64,000 nt of DNA from Lichenostomus cassidix (Eukaryota > Chordata > Aves > Passeriformes > Meliphagidae): positions 10,468,501 to 10,532,500 of the forward strand of contig CM039193.1 in the NCBI GenBank assembly GCA_008360975.2. Direction: 5' to 3'. The notes beneath the pieces were generated by a model that made no database searches, had not been told where the DNA came from, and was given only the letters and a program-made list of their open reading frames with translations. Position numbers and translations under genes: made by a program. Positions within the stretch are counted from its first letter, which is position 1, and the number at the start of each line of letters is the position of its first letter. Shown piece after piece: positions 1-12,639 of this stretch.

Positions 1-1093
1 CTGCCAGCTCCAGGCAGAGAAGACCTGGCAGGAGGCTGGATTGGCTGCACAGCATCCCCCCAGGACTGCTGCCCAGGGCAGGAGGCAATGACTCAGGATG
101 CTCCTCCTGTCCAAAGGCTCTGCAGCCCTGGGATCACTGAAGAAGGGAGGAAGCCAGTGCTCATCTTCAATGGCCTCTAAATGTCACTTGTGCCACCAAA
201 GGGAGCAGGGATCGGCACTGGTGTTAGGCTGCAAATGAGCTTTCACAGTATGAGAGATGAAAAACAAATTTTAAAAGGATTAAATGGGAGAGAGAATGGC
301 TGGCTCCATTCGGATGAGGGCAGGTCGGTGCAGAGCCCAGCTGAGGAGCTGAGCAACAGCAGCTCCCAGTGGGGCTATTAACACCCAGAGTGGCTTTGTT
401 TATGGGCCTGGCGCACAGTGAGGGGCACAGCTTACCCAGGGCTGCAAAACTACCTCCTGCTTAGGGGATAAGGTGCCTGGGGAGGGCAGAGAAGGCAGAG
501 AGGCCTGCAGGAGAGAGCTGAAGTGACAGGGCTGCAGGGAGCAAGGACACAGAAGCAGGGAATGATTCAGGGAGCATGGGACAGAGGGCAGGAAGGCAGG
601 CAGGGGAATGAGGCAGCTGCTGGTCAGATCAGGGATGGAGTCAGGGCGGACAGAGGCTGCAGGGAAGGAGGGGAAACACTTGCAGGGCTGGCAGGCACAG
701 CCACATGTGGAGGGCTCCATGTGCACCATGGGACACAGAGGTGTTAGCTCCATCCCACCTGGACAGTGGGAAAGGTTGCTGTCAGTGGGGGCTCTGGCAC
801 ACCCAGGCCCAGCTGGATACAGTCCAGGCAACTTTCTTCAGCTTTGCAAACCCACTTTCCTTGGAAGTGCTCCTAAAGCCTGGTGGCTTCAGCATTGACC
901 CTATCTGGAACAACCCCAACACATCTGGGGAGCAGTGGAGAGCCCACCTCACACCCCACAAGCAACAAAAAGCTCCATCAGCTGCCCACAAGAGAGCAAA
1001 CTGCCCATGAAATGAGCTGGAATGGCCATGGGGCAGGCAGGAAGGAGCAGCCCACAGACAAGGAGAGCCAGGGAGAGCTGCTGTGACACTCAC
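1..1093 (-). other. Partial intron at left edge
   Basis: This is the 5' part of the intron after the last visible plexin exon. It is unique-looking, purine-rich sequence. I see no exon, repeat or regulatory element I can support. Confidence 0.7.
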
Positions 1094-1294
1094 CGAGGTG
1101 TTCTGGCACTGGATGCTGGTGCTGTTGAAGCGCAGGGCAGTGACGCGGGTGGTGCTGCCGGGGATGTGGAAGATGCACTCGTAGTTGCGCTGGCCCGACT
1201 GCGGCTGGGGCAGGTTCTTGGCTGTCAGGGTGATGGGTTTCACCACACCCACGGGGATGTAGATCTGGGTGGAAGGCAGGATCTGAGGGCAGTC
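1094..1294 (-). CDS. PLXNA1: Plexin-A1 exon: start of next IPT region (last exon in window)
   Basis: This 201-base, 67-codon exon, phase 0 at both ends, encodes residues 708-774. Blocks are [36 protein letters not shown] and [16 protein letters not shown]. It starts another IPT/TIG-like domain of the plexin stalk. NST and NTS are sequons. The acceptor is CCTTGCAG|GAC and the donor TCG|GTGAGT. The following exon, expected to encode YSYEG-like and VVWNGNF-like sequence, is not present in 1-1093, so the gene runs off the left edge. Confidence 0.95.
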
Positions 1295-4200
1295 CTGCAA
1301 GGGGAACAAGAGGCAGCCGATGAGATGGGAACACTGTGCAGCCTCCCCCATGACCCTCTCCTGGCTGGCAGGCTTGGCAATGCACTGCAAAAACACCATC
1401 CTGAGCACATGCTTGAGAAAATCCCCATGTGCAGCAACCCCAAATCCTATGGCTGCTCTGCCCAAAGCCCTGAAGACAGAAGAGCACAAAGGAATCTGGG
1501 GCAGGGGAGTAGAGTGTTTTCTACAGCTCAGGTTGATTTAGGTGGGAGGTGGGGAGAGGATCCATCTATGGAATCTGTAACCTGGCACTGCAACAGCAAC
1601 ACATGTTTGGGCCAACTGGTAACAATATGGACTTCAATGCCATCACTGCAGCCAGTACATTTCAGAGTTAATGCCCATTGGGCTATGCATTGTCAAGCTA
1701 CCTGCTCAGCCCTCCTGCTTCCCTTACAGCCTCCATTCCCCTTCCTTCACAAGTGGACAGAAAAGCCTTTTCCCTCTTTGATACAGCAAGGTGCTCCTGC
1801 AGTGTGGCAGAGAACCTGTTCTGCAGTGAATTTTGCTGCTGCTGCTGCTTCTGTCTGCACCAGCTCGAAGCAGTGTCACCCCAGCCAGCCCAGCTGCAGG
1901 CTGCCCAGCAGACAGTGCCTCCAGCCAGGGCATGCTGCTAAGTCCAAGCTGGAGGGGAAAGCACCTCCCTGCCAGCCCCTGGGGAAGGAGACACTGGGAG
2001 GGCAAAGCACTCCACTTTTAATAGCCGCAGGCTCCCAGCTGCTCCAGGGGAGCTGGTGACTCCTGTGTGCAAAGCACAGGGGAGCAGGAGGGAGCAAAAA
2101 TAAATGAGTTCAGGCAGCAAAACAGCTCTGCAGCCCCAGCAGGTGACACTTCGGCAACAACAGCCTGATGCAATCCCACGCTGGCTTTGCCGAGCTGGGC
2201 AGAGGTCTCACACCTACGGCAGCTACTCCTGGGAGTGTTGGCTTGAAATAACATCAAGAGGCAATAACATGTGAGCTGCTTGAAAAACAGAAATGCGATG
2301 GATGCAGCTGCTCCACTGCCCTCACAAGGCTTCTGATGGCCACAGTGCAGCTGCAGGGGCAGCTCTGGCCCCAAGGCCACCAGCAACCACGTGTGACCAA
2401 GGCTGCTCAGCTGCTTCCTGCCACCCTGCAGCAAGCCAGGCCAGACCTTGCAAAGTGCCAGGCTTTATCTCACCCCGTATGATTAATTAACTTTCAAACA
2501 ATGCAGAGAAAAGGAAAAGAAATTGTTTCATTTAGCAAATATTGACAGAAAAAGTCAACTAGTTTTGCTTTTTGGGTTTTCTGCTCCTCACAAGTCTGTA
2601 TTCCCCAAAAGCACAGTTTTTAAGGGAAGAAACTATTTATCCCCTAAACATACTAAACAAAATAAAAGCAGAGAGGAACAGTAGTGTCAGCCTCAACCCA
2701 GAGATGGCAACAGGGCTGAGACAGTCTGGGGAACCTCAGCATTGCTCTGCCACCTCCCTGCTCCATATCATGGCTACCACTGTGCAAAGGGAGTTTCAGT
2801 TGCCCCCCCTTCCACAGTCAGCTTGAGACTCACAGTGGGGAGACACCTCATGCCCATTGCCATTTCTGTGGAGTGGCCCCATGACTGCACAGTGGTTGTT
2901 CCCCACTAGTTCCCAGCTCAGAAGTGCTGTCAGAAGCAGCCCTAGCCTGCTTGATCCCCTCCACACTGCAGGGAGACCCCACGGGTGGCACAGGCATTCC
3001 CCACGGGGCACACACACACTTGGCAAGTATTAACTCCTGGCTCACCCTCCAACACTTCCATCTCCTCTATTTTTGTCAATTCTTGCCGCAGCCCAGCTGG
3101 GGAGGTGGGTAAATCCATGCCCCCCCGGGCTGGGCTCAGCACGGCTGTTTGCTCAGGGAGCACAGCAGGCACTGTGTCCCTCTCCCCACACAGGCAGGTG
3201 GGCTCACTCTGCCGATTCGCAGTTTGAGCTGAATCCCCCCATGATGTCACACGCTCCACATCTGCCAGCACAAGTGTCTCATCCAGCAAAAATGTCAGCC
3301 TGCGCCCAAACAGGAAGCACCTGGTGCTGGTGGGCGCCCGGGGTGCCCGGAGGGGTGGGGGCACAAGGACAACTCATTTCCCCTACGAGCCAGTCCAACT
3401 GCTGACAACTTGCTCTGGCATTGACTAGCACTTCCATCCCCTGGGAATGCTCTGCACAGCCCACAGAGCTCTGTGTCCTGCCAAAAATAGCCCCTCCCAG
3501 CAGAGCCCCAGGTTTCCAGGAGGAGGTAGCTGTGAAGGGATGGGACAAGCAGAAAAGCAAGGACCTCAACTCACATAAATTCCCAAACATCACACAACTA
3601 GGATTTTCTCCATTGAAACCATTTCTCTAGCTGGATGAGAACATGACATGGGTGTCCAGGTTTGTCTGGAGAGGTAAAATCTTTGGAATCACACTGCAAA
3701 TGCTGCCATTTGTGAGTGGTGGCTCCTATCCATACCCCATTCCAGCCCTGCCACCCCCAGAAATCCAGACAAACATTCCTGGCATGCCCAGGACGGAGTG
3801 CCATGGGTCACTGTTTTCCTACAAAACAGCCACTTTCCCACCCAGGAAATTGTGGTGAACCACCCGTGGGAAGGAGCAGAGACAGAGTTAAGCACAGCTG
3901 TTACCCTCTGTCCTTGCATTTCCTGACCAGTGCCCACCACACTTAGCCAACACAGACAGACCAAATCCTGCTTAAAATAACCCTTCTGCAGAGAGCATGG
4001 GGCTGGATGTCTACCATTAACTCATCCAGTGGTTCCATGGAACTGGCACTGAGCCCCCCCACCCACCACACCACCCTGTTGGGGACCAGGAAGGCCAGGG
4101 ATGGGGACAGGATGTCTCATCTCAGCCTGGTCACTGAGCCCACAGCAGCAGCTGCTCTGAGGGTGTCTCACCATCCCTGCTGGGAACTGCTGAGGCCACA

Positions 4201-5381
4201 CCAATGTGCAAACAGGCTGAGCCAGGCGCTCCAAACCTCAAACCAGGCGCTGCTCCATTTCCCAGTGTGGCCAAAAGGTCTGCGGGGACACCCTGTCCAC
4301 ACTGGGGAGTGACACAAGTTCCTGAGCAGCCAGTCCCTGGGAGAGCTGCATACAATCCAAAGATAACACCACTGTGGGGTACAGCCAGACACTTTGGGGT
4401 TTGCCTGGCAGGGAGGGGGGTAGATCCCATGGCCTCAGTGAGGGGAATGGGCAGACGAGAGCTGCTGGGCTCCAGTGGTCTGGACACCACGTGTTGCTTT
4501 TGCAGAAGCAATGCCAGGGCTGGCTGGAAGTGTGACCTCAGGAGCAGGCTTCTGGGATGCCTGAGACAGACAGATCACTCACTGGGCTTCTTCACAGCAC
4601 AAGCTAGGAGAAAACAGCTTTTTCCAACTTTCTCAGCTTAGCAAATTCCCCTGGAGGCAGCAGGACCTTTCCTGCTGGGCCCATGCACAGGCAATGGGAA
4701 ACCCAGATAAGTTCAACCAGAGAACCCTTCCAGAACAGGGACGGAGGAGAAACTTCACTTCCCATAACTCTCCCTTCAGGATCCGAATCACTGTTTACTG
4801 CAGAGCCAACAGTGGTTTGCCAGACCTCCAGACCCAACCCAAGCAGCCAGCAATGCCACCACAGGCTGGGGACACTGCCAGTGGCAGGTTTCCCCATTGG
4901 ATGGCATGGATGCTGAACAGGATGAGCCCCCACAAAAGAACATGTTCCTTAGAAAAGCAGTTGAGATGAAGAAGGCATGAGGTGCAGCAAAACAGTTTGT
5001 TTTACAGATTTCAGCCTGCCCCTCTTCGAAAACAAGTTGTTCTGCAATGACAGTTCAAGCTTGCTCCCTTCACAAACATCAAAGGAAAATGCTTTAGCGT
5101 CTCTGCCTTTGTTTTTCCTTTCATTCAGCCTAAAGTGCTCCGGGCTTCACCCAACTTCCCAAGCTGCCTCTCCGCAGCCACACAGCCTCTCCCCACCAGC
5201 ACAAGGTCCCTTCAGCATTTCCCTTTCCTCCCTCACTGCTTCTCAGGCAGTGCCAGCACCCCGGGAGAGGCACTGGGAATGCTTTCTGAAGCAGTTTGCC
5301 TTCTTCTAAACCCTTCCCCATAGGGCAGGGGACCATGACAGGACCAGAACAGGTGAGGAGAGGAGTCTCACATTGCCTTAC
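1295..5381 (-). other. Intron (4.1 kb)
   Basis: The intron lies between the PSI2 exon and the following IPT exon. A short (GCT)n run sits near 1833-1852. An AT-richer block at about 2470-2680 is the only marked change in composition. No repeat family or second gene is recognised. Confidence 0.7.
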
Positions 5382-5496
5382 CTCGGAGAGCTTGACACGT
5401 CCCTCCAGGAAGGAGCAGTCAGCAGCGTTGTGGGTGCAGATGTGGCGGTACTTGCACCAGTGGCAGGGGAAGGAGCCGTTCACACAGGACAGGCAG
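5382..5496 (-). CDS. PLXNA1: Plexin-A1 exon: second PSI domain
   Basis: This 115-base exon gives one base to the Ser codon and then 38 codons (residues 670-707): [20 protein letters not shown] and [18 protein letters not shown]. It is the cysteine-rich PSI2 core with a CHWCKYRH block found across plexin-A proteins. The acceptor is GCAG|CTGCC and its pyrimidine tract is a (CT)10 microsatellite. The donor is GAG|GTAAGG. PSI domains act as rigid wedges that orient the sema ring on the stalk. Confidence 0.95.
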
Positions 5497-5500
5497 CTGC

Positions 5501-5520
5501 AGAGAGAGAGAGAGAGAGAG
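5501..5520 (-). repeat. (CT)10 microsatellite in a splice acceptor
   Basis: The plus strand reads (AG)10. On the transcribed strand it is (CT)10 directly followed by GCAG and the PSI2 exon at 5496, so the repeat is the polypyrimidine tract of this acceptor. Confidence 0.95.
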
Positions 5521-5924
5521 ATGGGCAGCATCAGGGCAGCATCCAGGCAGAGTCCACAGGGGCATTTCCCGGGATGCTCCAGCAGGATAGCATCCGTAGG
5601 TGATCCTGTACCTCGGGGTGGGAAGGATCCCCTATCCATGAGGCACAGGCCATGCACTGGGAGGGAGATGCCTGCACAGCCCAAACCCCCAGGCTTTGCC
5701 CATGGCAGGGCAGGGCGATACGGTCTTTCAGGCACTGCAGCATTTGTGTCCCAGCCGAAGAGGTCACGCTCCCTCCTCCTCTTGGCAGGCTGACCCTGCC
5801 CGCCCCACTCCAGCAGGAGCCGAGTTCCAGACTTTGGGAGCTTTATTTGGGTTCACTGAAAGGCAATTTTGGCAAGAGGCAGCAGAACAAGCGCTCTGCA
5901 CCGCAGGGGAACAGGAGAGAAAGG

Positions 5925-6030
5925 GCCAGATTAATGCATGCTCATTGAGAGGAAAATTACAACTGGCGAAAGGTTGGGTCAGATTAACATTTCGGGACTG
6001 TAGCGCCTTTCAGCCGCTCACAATAGGTTG
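5925..6030. promoter_or_regulatory. Candidate conserved intronic element
   Basis: AGATTAATGCATGCTCATTG at its left end, AAAATTAC and CAGATTAAC lie in a short stretch lacking simple repeats. It is suggested by composition only. Confidence 0.25.
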
Positions 6031-6656
6031 TGTGTGACCTCCTCCCTCAGCCCCCTCAGCCCCAGCCCTCCGCAGCCCCGCCTGCCTTGTCTCCTTGCCT
6101 TCCACCCCCCCTCAGCCCCAGACACTTCCTTCTCCCTCCCCAGCCTCCTCCTGGGGCTCCTTGTGCGCAGGGATCACTCCTGCTCCCCTCTCCCCATCTC
6201 TTCCAGGGTTGTGCTCAGGACGCAGGGATGCCAGGAGCTCCGCGCTCTGCTTTCCATTCCTCTTAGCAAAGAAACCAGCCCCGGGGACCTGATGACTCTC
6301 CCCAGTGCAGGAGGGGACACAAGGAGTCCCCTCCTCTCACAGCCATTCACAGGAGTGGCACCTTGTCAGCCTGTCCCCTCGCTAACCCCCTCCCAGCCAT
6401 CCCTGCTTGCAGAGATCCCACAGCTGGAGGGAGGCTTTTGGGGGTCTCACCCCTGTGAGCAGGGATGGGGCTGAGCCCTCCCTGCCACGCTGTCGGGTGG
6501 GGCATAGCAGACAGGTCCCAGATTTAGTGCACAAGCCTTCCCAGGGCAGGTCTGCACCAGGCATGTCTGTGCAGCCCAAGCTGTTCTCCCGAGGAGGAGA
6601 TGGGAGAGCTGCTGAGGCATAAGATAAAAGGCAGTAAAAATAATCAGCCTGGCTTT

Positions 6657-6712
6657 AAAAAAAAAAAAAAGAAAAGAAAAAGAAAAAAAGAGAAAAAAAA
6701 AGGAAAAAGAAG
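6657..6712 (+). repeat. A-rich simple tract
   Basis: There are about 56 bases of A runs broken by single G residues. It is T-rich on the transcribed strand. No retroposon body is recognised beside it. Confidence 0.9.
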
Positions 6713-7179
6713 CAGCACTAGTTTTCTCCATAGAAGGCTCATACCTGCTCCTCACTGATCCGAGCATCAAAAGGATCAGGCCCAAAGCAATTATATTTAA
6801 ACAAAGACAGGCTCTTTCCCTGAACACAGCTCTGGCAGGAGGCAGGCAGCCCAGCCCAGCCCAATCCTGCTCCTAATCACAGCTACCTCTCTGCCTCTAC
6901 CCCTGGGAAACGACAGGAAAACACAGCATCATCCTGTGAGGCAGCAGAAAGACAATCTTCCCGAAGAAGAGATCCTTGGTGGCAGAGCCTGGCACACCAA
7001 ATCCCTCGCCCTCCAGCAGACTTGTCACTTTGGAGGTGTGGGGACATGAGGGAGCCACAGGGGGAGGGCAGCCCAGGGTGCAAAGACACACCCAAAGCTT
7101 CACAGGACCAGGGCTCCCGGCCCACCCTGGGGTTTCACACACCATTACATATACAGCAAGAGCTTCCCAAATCCATGCG

Positions 7180-7350
7180 CACACACTAAGGAAATATTTA
7201 ATTAAGCTGCTTGCAAAGGGGGCTGGAAGTCATTTCCATGTTTCGCTCACATTTTCACTTCCAAATGAACAGCCCTTTTAGCTTTACCCACAAATATGCT
7301 AATTGAGATGCTCCTTATGCAAATATATGCAATTTTATTTCAGCTGCAGA
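7180..7350. promoter_or_regulatory. AT-rich block with octamer site
   Basis: It contains TTTAATTAAG near 7196 and a perfect octamer ATGCAAAT at 7317-7324, followed by a second partial match, ATGCAATT. It stands out from the surrounding composition. A POU-factor element is inferred. Confidence 0.3.
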
Positions 7351-8078
7351 GATTCAACTTAAAAGCAGAGCCACAGCCTCCTATCTCTGGTTGCTTTGAT
7401 GGAGGGAGGTGCAGAGGGTGGGGGGAGTAGGGAACACAAACAAAGCCAAAGGACAGCTCCTGACCTCCTGCAAAGGGCTCAAGCAGGACCAGTGGACAGA
7501 TAAATCCAGGATGTGGAGGGGTGGGACAGGGAACATACAGATTAATCCTCATGGGAGCAGCACAGCCCCAGAGAGGTCACGTTAGAGAGAAGCACAGGCA
7601 GCCACAAGCCAAATGCTGGGGCACAGCTACCAAGCCTCCTATGAATCACACCCCCCACCCTCCAGAGAAGAGATTTTCCAGTCTCCAGGTCTTTCAGGGT
7701 CTGCGAAAAGATTCCCCAGTCCCCTTTCCAGCACCTCACAAGGCATCTCAAAGCAGCTGGGTGAAGCTCCCAGTGCAGTCTTGTCCTGAGCACTCCAGCC
7801 CCAACAGCTGCAGCTCCACTTTGCAGTTCTTCAGGGTCAAAGCCAAATCTTGGCTATTGCGAGATCCTCCTCACCTGAGGGTCTCCTTTGCCATTTAATC
7901 ACTGCTGGTCTCCTGGTTTCCATTCTCAAAGGATTTCGGGTTATTCTCCATGTACACCCTGAGGTGCATGGTTCTACCTTCCAATTTTAGCCTTCCCAGT
8001 TGCTTCTAACTTAACTGAGCCATTCCTAAAGCCCCATCCTCAGAGATGGTTTCCACACTCTCCCTTCTGCCATAAGGA

Positions 8079-8119
8079 CATCAAATGCCACTGAGAGAGT
8101 GGCACAGTGGCATTTGATG
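8079..8119. repeat. Perfect 15-bp inverted repeat, 11-base loop
   Basis: The arm CATCAAATGCCACTG at 8079-8093 is followed by 11 bases and its exact reverse complement at 8105-8119. The pairing does not extend beyond the arms. Confidence 0.95.
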
Positions 8120-9487
8120 AGTACCACACACACCTTGCTCTGCAGTATCTCTGCTATGTTTAGAGCCTGTCCAGGTCAAAGCAGTGAGTAAATCAGCACC
8201 TGGGTGCCAGCACCATGGTGAAACCCTATTCACAGCCTGCCTCAGTCCTTCTGGCCGCAGCACGGCTGCTTGACCATCCCAGCTCCCTGCAAGGCTGCCC
8301 AAAACCCAGTTCAGGAGCTGAGGCAGGGATCCCCAGCTGCTGGTCAGGCTGGGCAGTGTGGCTGGGGCTGTGTCCCAGTGTGTCCATGTCCCGGTGTGTC
8401 CGTGTGCCACTGCTGTCTGTTCCTGGCACAGGAGCAGGCTGCTCGGCAGCGTGATGCCATCTGTGCCGTCTCTCTCCTTCCCACGGTCAGGCACTCTTCC
8501 CTCATCACTTCTTGCCTAAGAGGCTTTCATCACTCCTGATAATTAGAGGGAGGCTCTCCTTCATGTGTTGAAGTGTTCCCCCTCCCCAAAGCGTGCCAGG
8601 AGAGCAAGAAGCCCAGTGAGGCAGGAAACCGATGGTGGGGGTGCAGCACTGATATGGACCCACAGCTTGTTCCCCATCTGCCTCCTCCCCAGCCCTGCCA
8701 GGTGCCAGGAGAAGATGAAGCCCAGGCGAGGCAGGGGAAGGGGGCCAGGCCGACCTGCAGTGCCCTCCTTGCCTCCTGAGGACCTCGTGAGAGAGGCGTG
8801 GCACCAACCTCAGAGCAGCATTTCAGGGTCACTCTGTGCCAAGTGCCCCATCCCAAAACAAGTCCAGGCTCACTGCTGGCATTAAACCTCCCCCAGCCAG
8901 AGCAGGCATCCTTGCAGGCAGCAAAGCAACTCTGCCCAGCTTTGAGTGCCCCAGGGCCAAAGCCAGAGCCTCCCCACAGCCCCCATCTCAGCCCACAGCT
9001 GGGCCAAAACCTCCCAGCACTGCTCCCCTCCACTTCCATAAATGATCCCAAACTCAGTAAGGCCATGCTGGGGAAACATCCGACAGGGCTGCTGAGAAGC
9101 AGAGGTGCAGAGGGGGAAGAAGGACAGCAAAGATGCCTCTGCAGGGTGGGTGCAGAAGCAAAAGCTTCACTGCAGGATAAGCCCAGACCCAGGGGTGGTT
9201 TCAGGGACCAACTCCTCTCTGGGTGTGCAGGCACCTCTCCACCATGGAGAGGTCACAGCTGTCTCCACACCTGACCCAAAGCAATGCATGGGAAACCAGC
9301 AGTGGTGGATCCAGGCCCCTCACTCCCTCTCCTTCCTGAGCCCCCAGCCCCAGGCACGCCATGTGCCCAAAGGAAGCCAAAGCTCCTCATCACACTGAAG
9401 AGCAAGGGCAGAAAACAAAAACAGCATCCACAGGAGTGAGATAAGCCTGAGCAGCAAACATGAGTAGGACTAGAGGTGTGAGCACTG

Positions 9488-9501
9488 CACACACACACAC
9501 A
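9488..9501 (+). repeat. Short (CA)7 repeat
   Basis: Seven CA units lie in the 8.9-kb intron. Confidence 0.85.
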
Positions 9502-11339
9502 GACACTGAGGCTATTTCTATGGCGCAGCACGTCCCTGAAGGAAGGAAGGACATGGAGTGAAGGGTAGGGAGGAGGGACAGGGGGAAGTTGAACGGCACC
9601 AAAAGCAGAGCAGGGGAGGTCCATTAAGAAAGGAAATTATAAACACAGTGTTGATGAAAACAGCATCTGTGCAGGCACAGCACAGCCGCCTGTGAGCCCC
9701 CCGACTGCTCCTCAGATCTCCTCTTGGCAGGAGGATGCATCCTCAGTGAATACTCAGCTCCAGCATAGCCTGCATCTGGAGCAGCAGCTGTCAGGGCTGA
9801 GGGGCTGAACTGCAGTGCTTTGGGCTTTATATCCATCTCTCTACCCTAGGGAGAGGGGGATATCCTGCAGAACAGTGGAACCAGAGGGTCAGTGTACCCC
9901 CTACACAGACCTACAGGCAGCTCTTGACTGGTGCCCAAGGAAAGGTCTGGGGTGGGAGTCAGCTCTCGCCTCCCTTCATCCCTGCCCATCTCAACCATTT
10001 CTGCCCTTCCTTTCACACCAGCCCAATTCTTTCCCATCCCTGCTGGGTTTTGCTAAGATCCTTACTCACAGGGTGGTGCAGAGCATCCACCATCATGCTG
10101 GAGGATGTAGAACCATGCCCTGGGTTTTAAGCTAATTTTCTTGAAACACCCTTGAGTGCCTCCCCTTACTGAAACATAACACCAGGCTGTACCAGCCCTC
10201 CTCATTCGCAAAATACATGACATAAACCAGGTTATCCTGAGCTGTCTCTGGGGCCATCCTACAGGATTTTCCACCTGCCCCAGCCCAGGAATACACAGGG
10301 ATCTGTTACCACCATGCAGCTCAGCCATGCAAACCCAGATACACTCACTCAACTGCTTGCAGCCATCTGTCCATGCCTTTGAAAAACAGCATCTGTAAGC
10401 ATCTGGAAATGAGCAGCAATGGGCCAACAGAGAAACAGCCAGACCATGTGCAGGCAGACAGAAAGGCTGCAAAGAGCACCCCAGCAGCACAAGGGCTGGC
10501 ACTGTCCCACGGGTGCCCACGGATGCCTCGGCCACCAGAACAGCCCTGCCCTGCCTTACCGGCACAACCCTGCTGCTCCCAGCCCTTGGGACACGCATTA
10601 AAATCCCATTTACTTAATGGAGGCTTAAAGGCAAAGCCTGACCTGTGGGATAGAGACACAGCAGAGTCACATCTCTCCAGCCTGCAGGAGTTAGAGCCAT
10701 TTGGCACATCTTGCTCCAGCCTCAGAGAAATTCATTACCCTGCAGCTGATGGAACATGGGTGTCACACCTGTCACTACAGTGAGGCACAACCACAAGGCT
10801 GGTAGCAACATGACCACCTCCCAGACTGCAAGCACCAGCACAGCTTTCCAGCATACTCCAATCCTCTCTTGGAATCAGGCTTGCTGACATGATTTTCACC
10901 CTTTCTCTGTGCCACCATCTGAATTTTTGCTTCCACATTGCAGTGGCTGGACATGCTGGTGATGCTCTGGGCACGTTGGTGCTTGAAAAACCAGCAGCTC
11001 TGCAAAAGCTGCCCACAGAATTGAAGGAAGCACCAAAGGCTCTCATCTTCTTCCCCATCCCACTTCACTTGCCAGCTTCCTTCCCACAGCCACACACTCC
11101 CAAAAGCCAAACCACAACAGGATTCGTGAAACAGAGTTTCCAGAGGAGAAATCCAGCAAGGAAACATGGAAACAGTGGGAAGAAATAAATACATCTCAGT
11201 ATTCCCTGGAATTGCTCACTGGCTTTCCATGAGGATTCCCTACTCACCCACCTCGCCGGGAAGCTCTGCCAGAGGCAGGCAGGGAGCCTGGTGTTACATC
11301 TTTATCTTAAAAGGGGACTCATTTCCCCACAAATGCTTT

Positions 11340-11470
11340 GAAGAGGGCGTTTAACTCTGACAAAGACGACCTCAACATCTGCCTGTGCACGCGCTGGACT
11401 CGGGCTGATTCATTACGCAATCAAAGGTGCTGAGCAGACTTTAAATGCCTGCGCTTGATCGGTGTCCCAT
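11340..11470. promoter_or_regulatory. Candidate conserved intronic element
   Basis: A compact block combines TGATTCATTACGCAATCAAA with several CpG dinucleotides, typical of selected non-coding DNA rather than drifted intron. Function is unknown. Confidence 0.25.
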
Positions 11471-12639
11471 CGGAAACCCCCCAGGGAATCCACCCTGTCC
11501 CTGCCGAGGGGCTTTCATCTCATCCTCCACTGCAGGAACCAAAGCCTGGCCCCAGGAGCTGCTGACAAGCCTGTGGGCAGCCCTGCTCCCCAGCTGTGGG
11601 CTGGCAGTGACCCTCAGGCACCCACATCCCCTCTGCAAGGGCCCCACTTCCCTGCACTGAGCTCTCGGTTTCCACTCCCTGGTTCAATGCATCTCCCACA
11701 GCTCAACCAGAAGCATCCCCTGCCCCACGCTCCTTTATGAGCCGGATGCCCAAAAGATGCCACTGCCTGGACACACTTCCCTGAGCCCCACAGGAGCCTT
11801 GAGTACACAGAGCTCCAGAAGCTTCCCGGGTGACTCCTGGAAGGGAATGAAGCCCCAAAGAACATGCAAATGCCAGACCAGGGCTCCTAGGGACGCTGCA
11901 CAAAGAACCCCAGGAGCCACTGATGCTGGTCTGTGACGGGGACAGTTCCATCACACAGGAGCTCTGCATTAACAGATGGAACAGCTTTGGAGCTGTGCCT
12001 GGAAGGCACCCCCTCAGCCCAGAACATCACAGCCAAACACACAGACAGCACAGCCTCCTCTGTCCCCTCCTTTCCTGTAGAAGTGATCAGATGCATCTTC
12101 CCTTCCAACCCCTCCCTTGATCAGACAGGTTCCAGCAGCCCTTGAAAAGGCATGGGAAGAAGGCTTTTGCCAAGGTGGTGGGAAATAAGAGAGCTGGGAT
12201 GCTTGTGCAGTGGCAGGACTGCCCACAGCCTGCATTTTGCTGATGCCTTTCCAGATGTCTGCTGAAAATAAGAAGGGTCAGACTCTCCCTGGTGCACACA
12301 GTGGAGCTGCGTTGGCTTCCCTTGGAGCTACCCCAGCTGACATCAGCAAAGAGCTGCCTCATAAGCCTCCCATCTCTCCACAACCATCTGAAAAATCTTG
12401 CCCAAACACTTCGTCCTCAGCTGAGAAATGATTCGACATGCAGAACTCTGCCTTCCAACCTAAGCAAAGCCACCCAAATATAAAAAGAAAACATAACACA
12501 CAGGGATCAGAGATGTCCACAGGAAAAGCATTAGCCTCGTGGAAAAGCATATTGTTCCTAATACAGAATTTATCAGGCTGACGTATAGATTTTCCTCCAC
12601 AAAATATGAAACCTGGATCTGAAAGGCTATTAACTCCAG

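Noticed and set aside
1022..2059. 345-codon plus-strand open frame
   Set aside because: It runs antisense through the plexin exon at 1094-1294 and continues into intron. The protein is low-complexity and Gln/Ala/Ser-rich with no domain, and the openness is partly forced by the constrained exon on the other strand.
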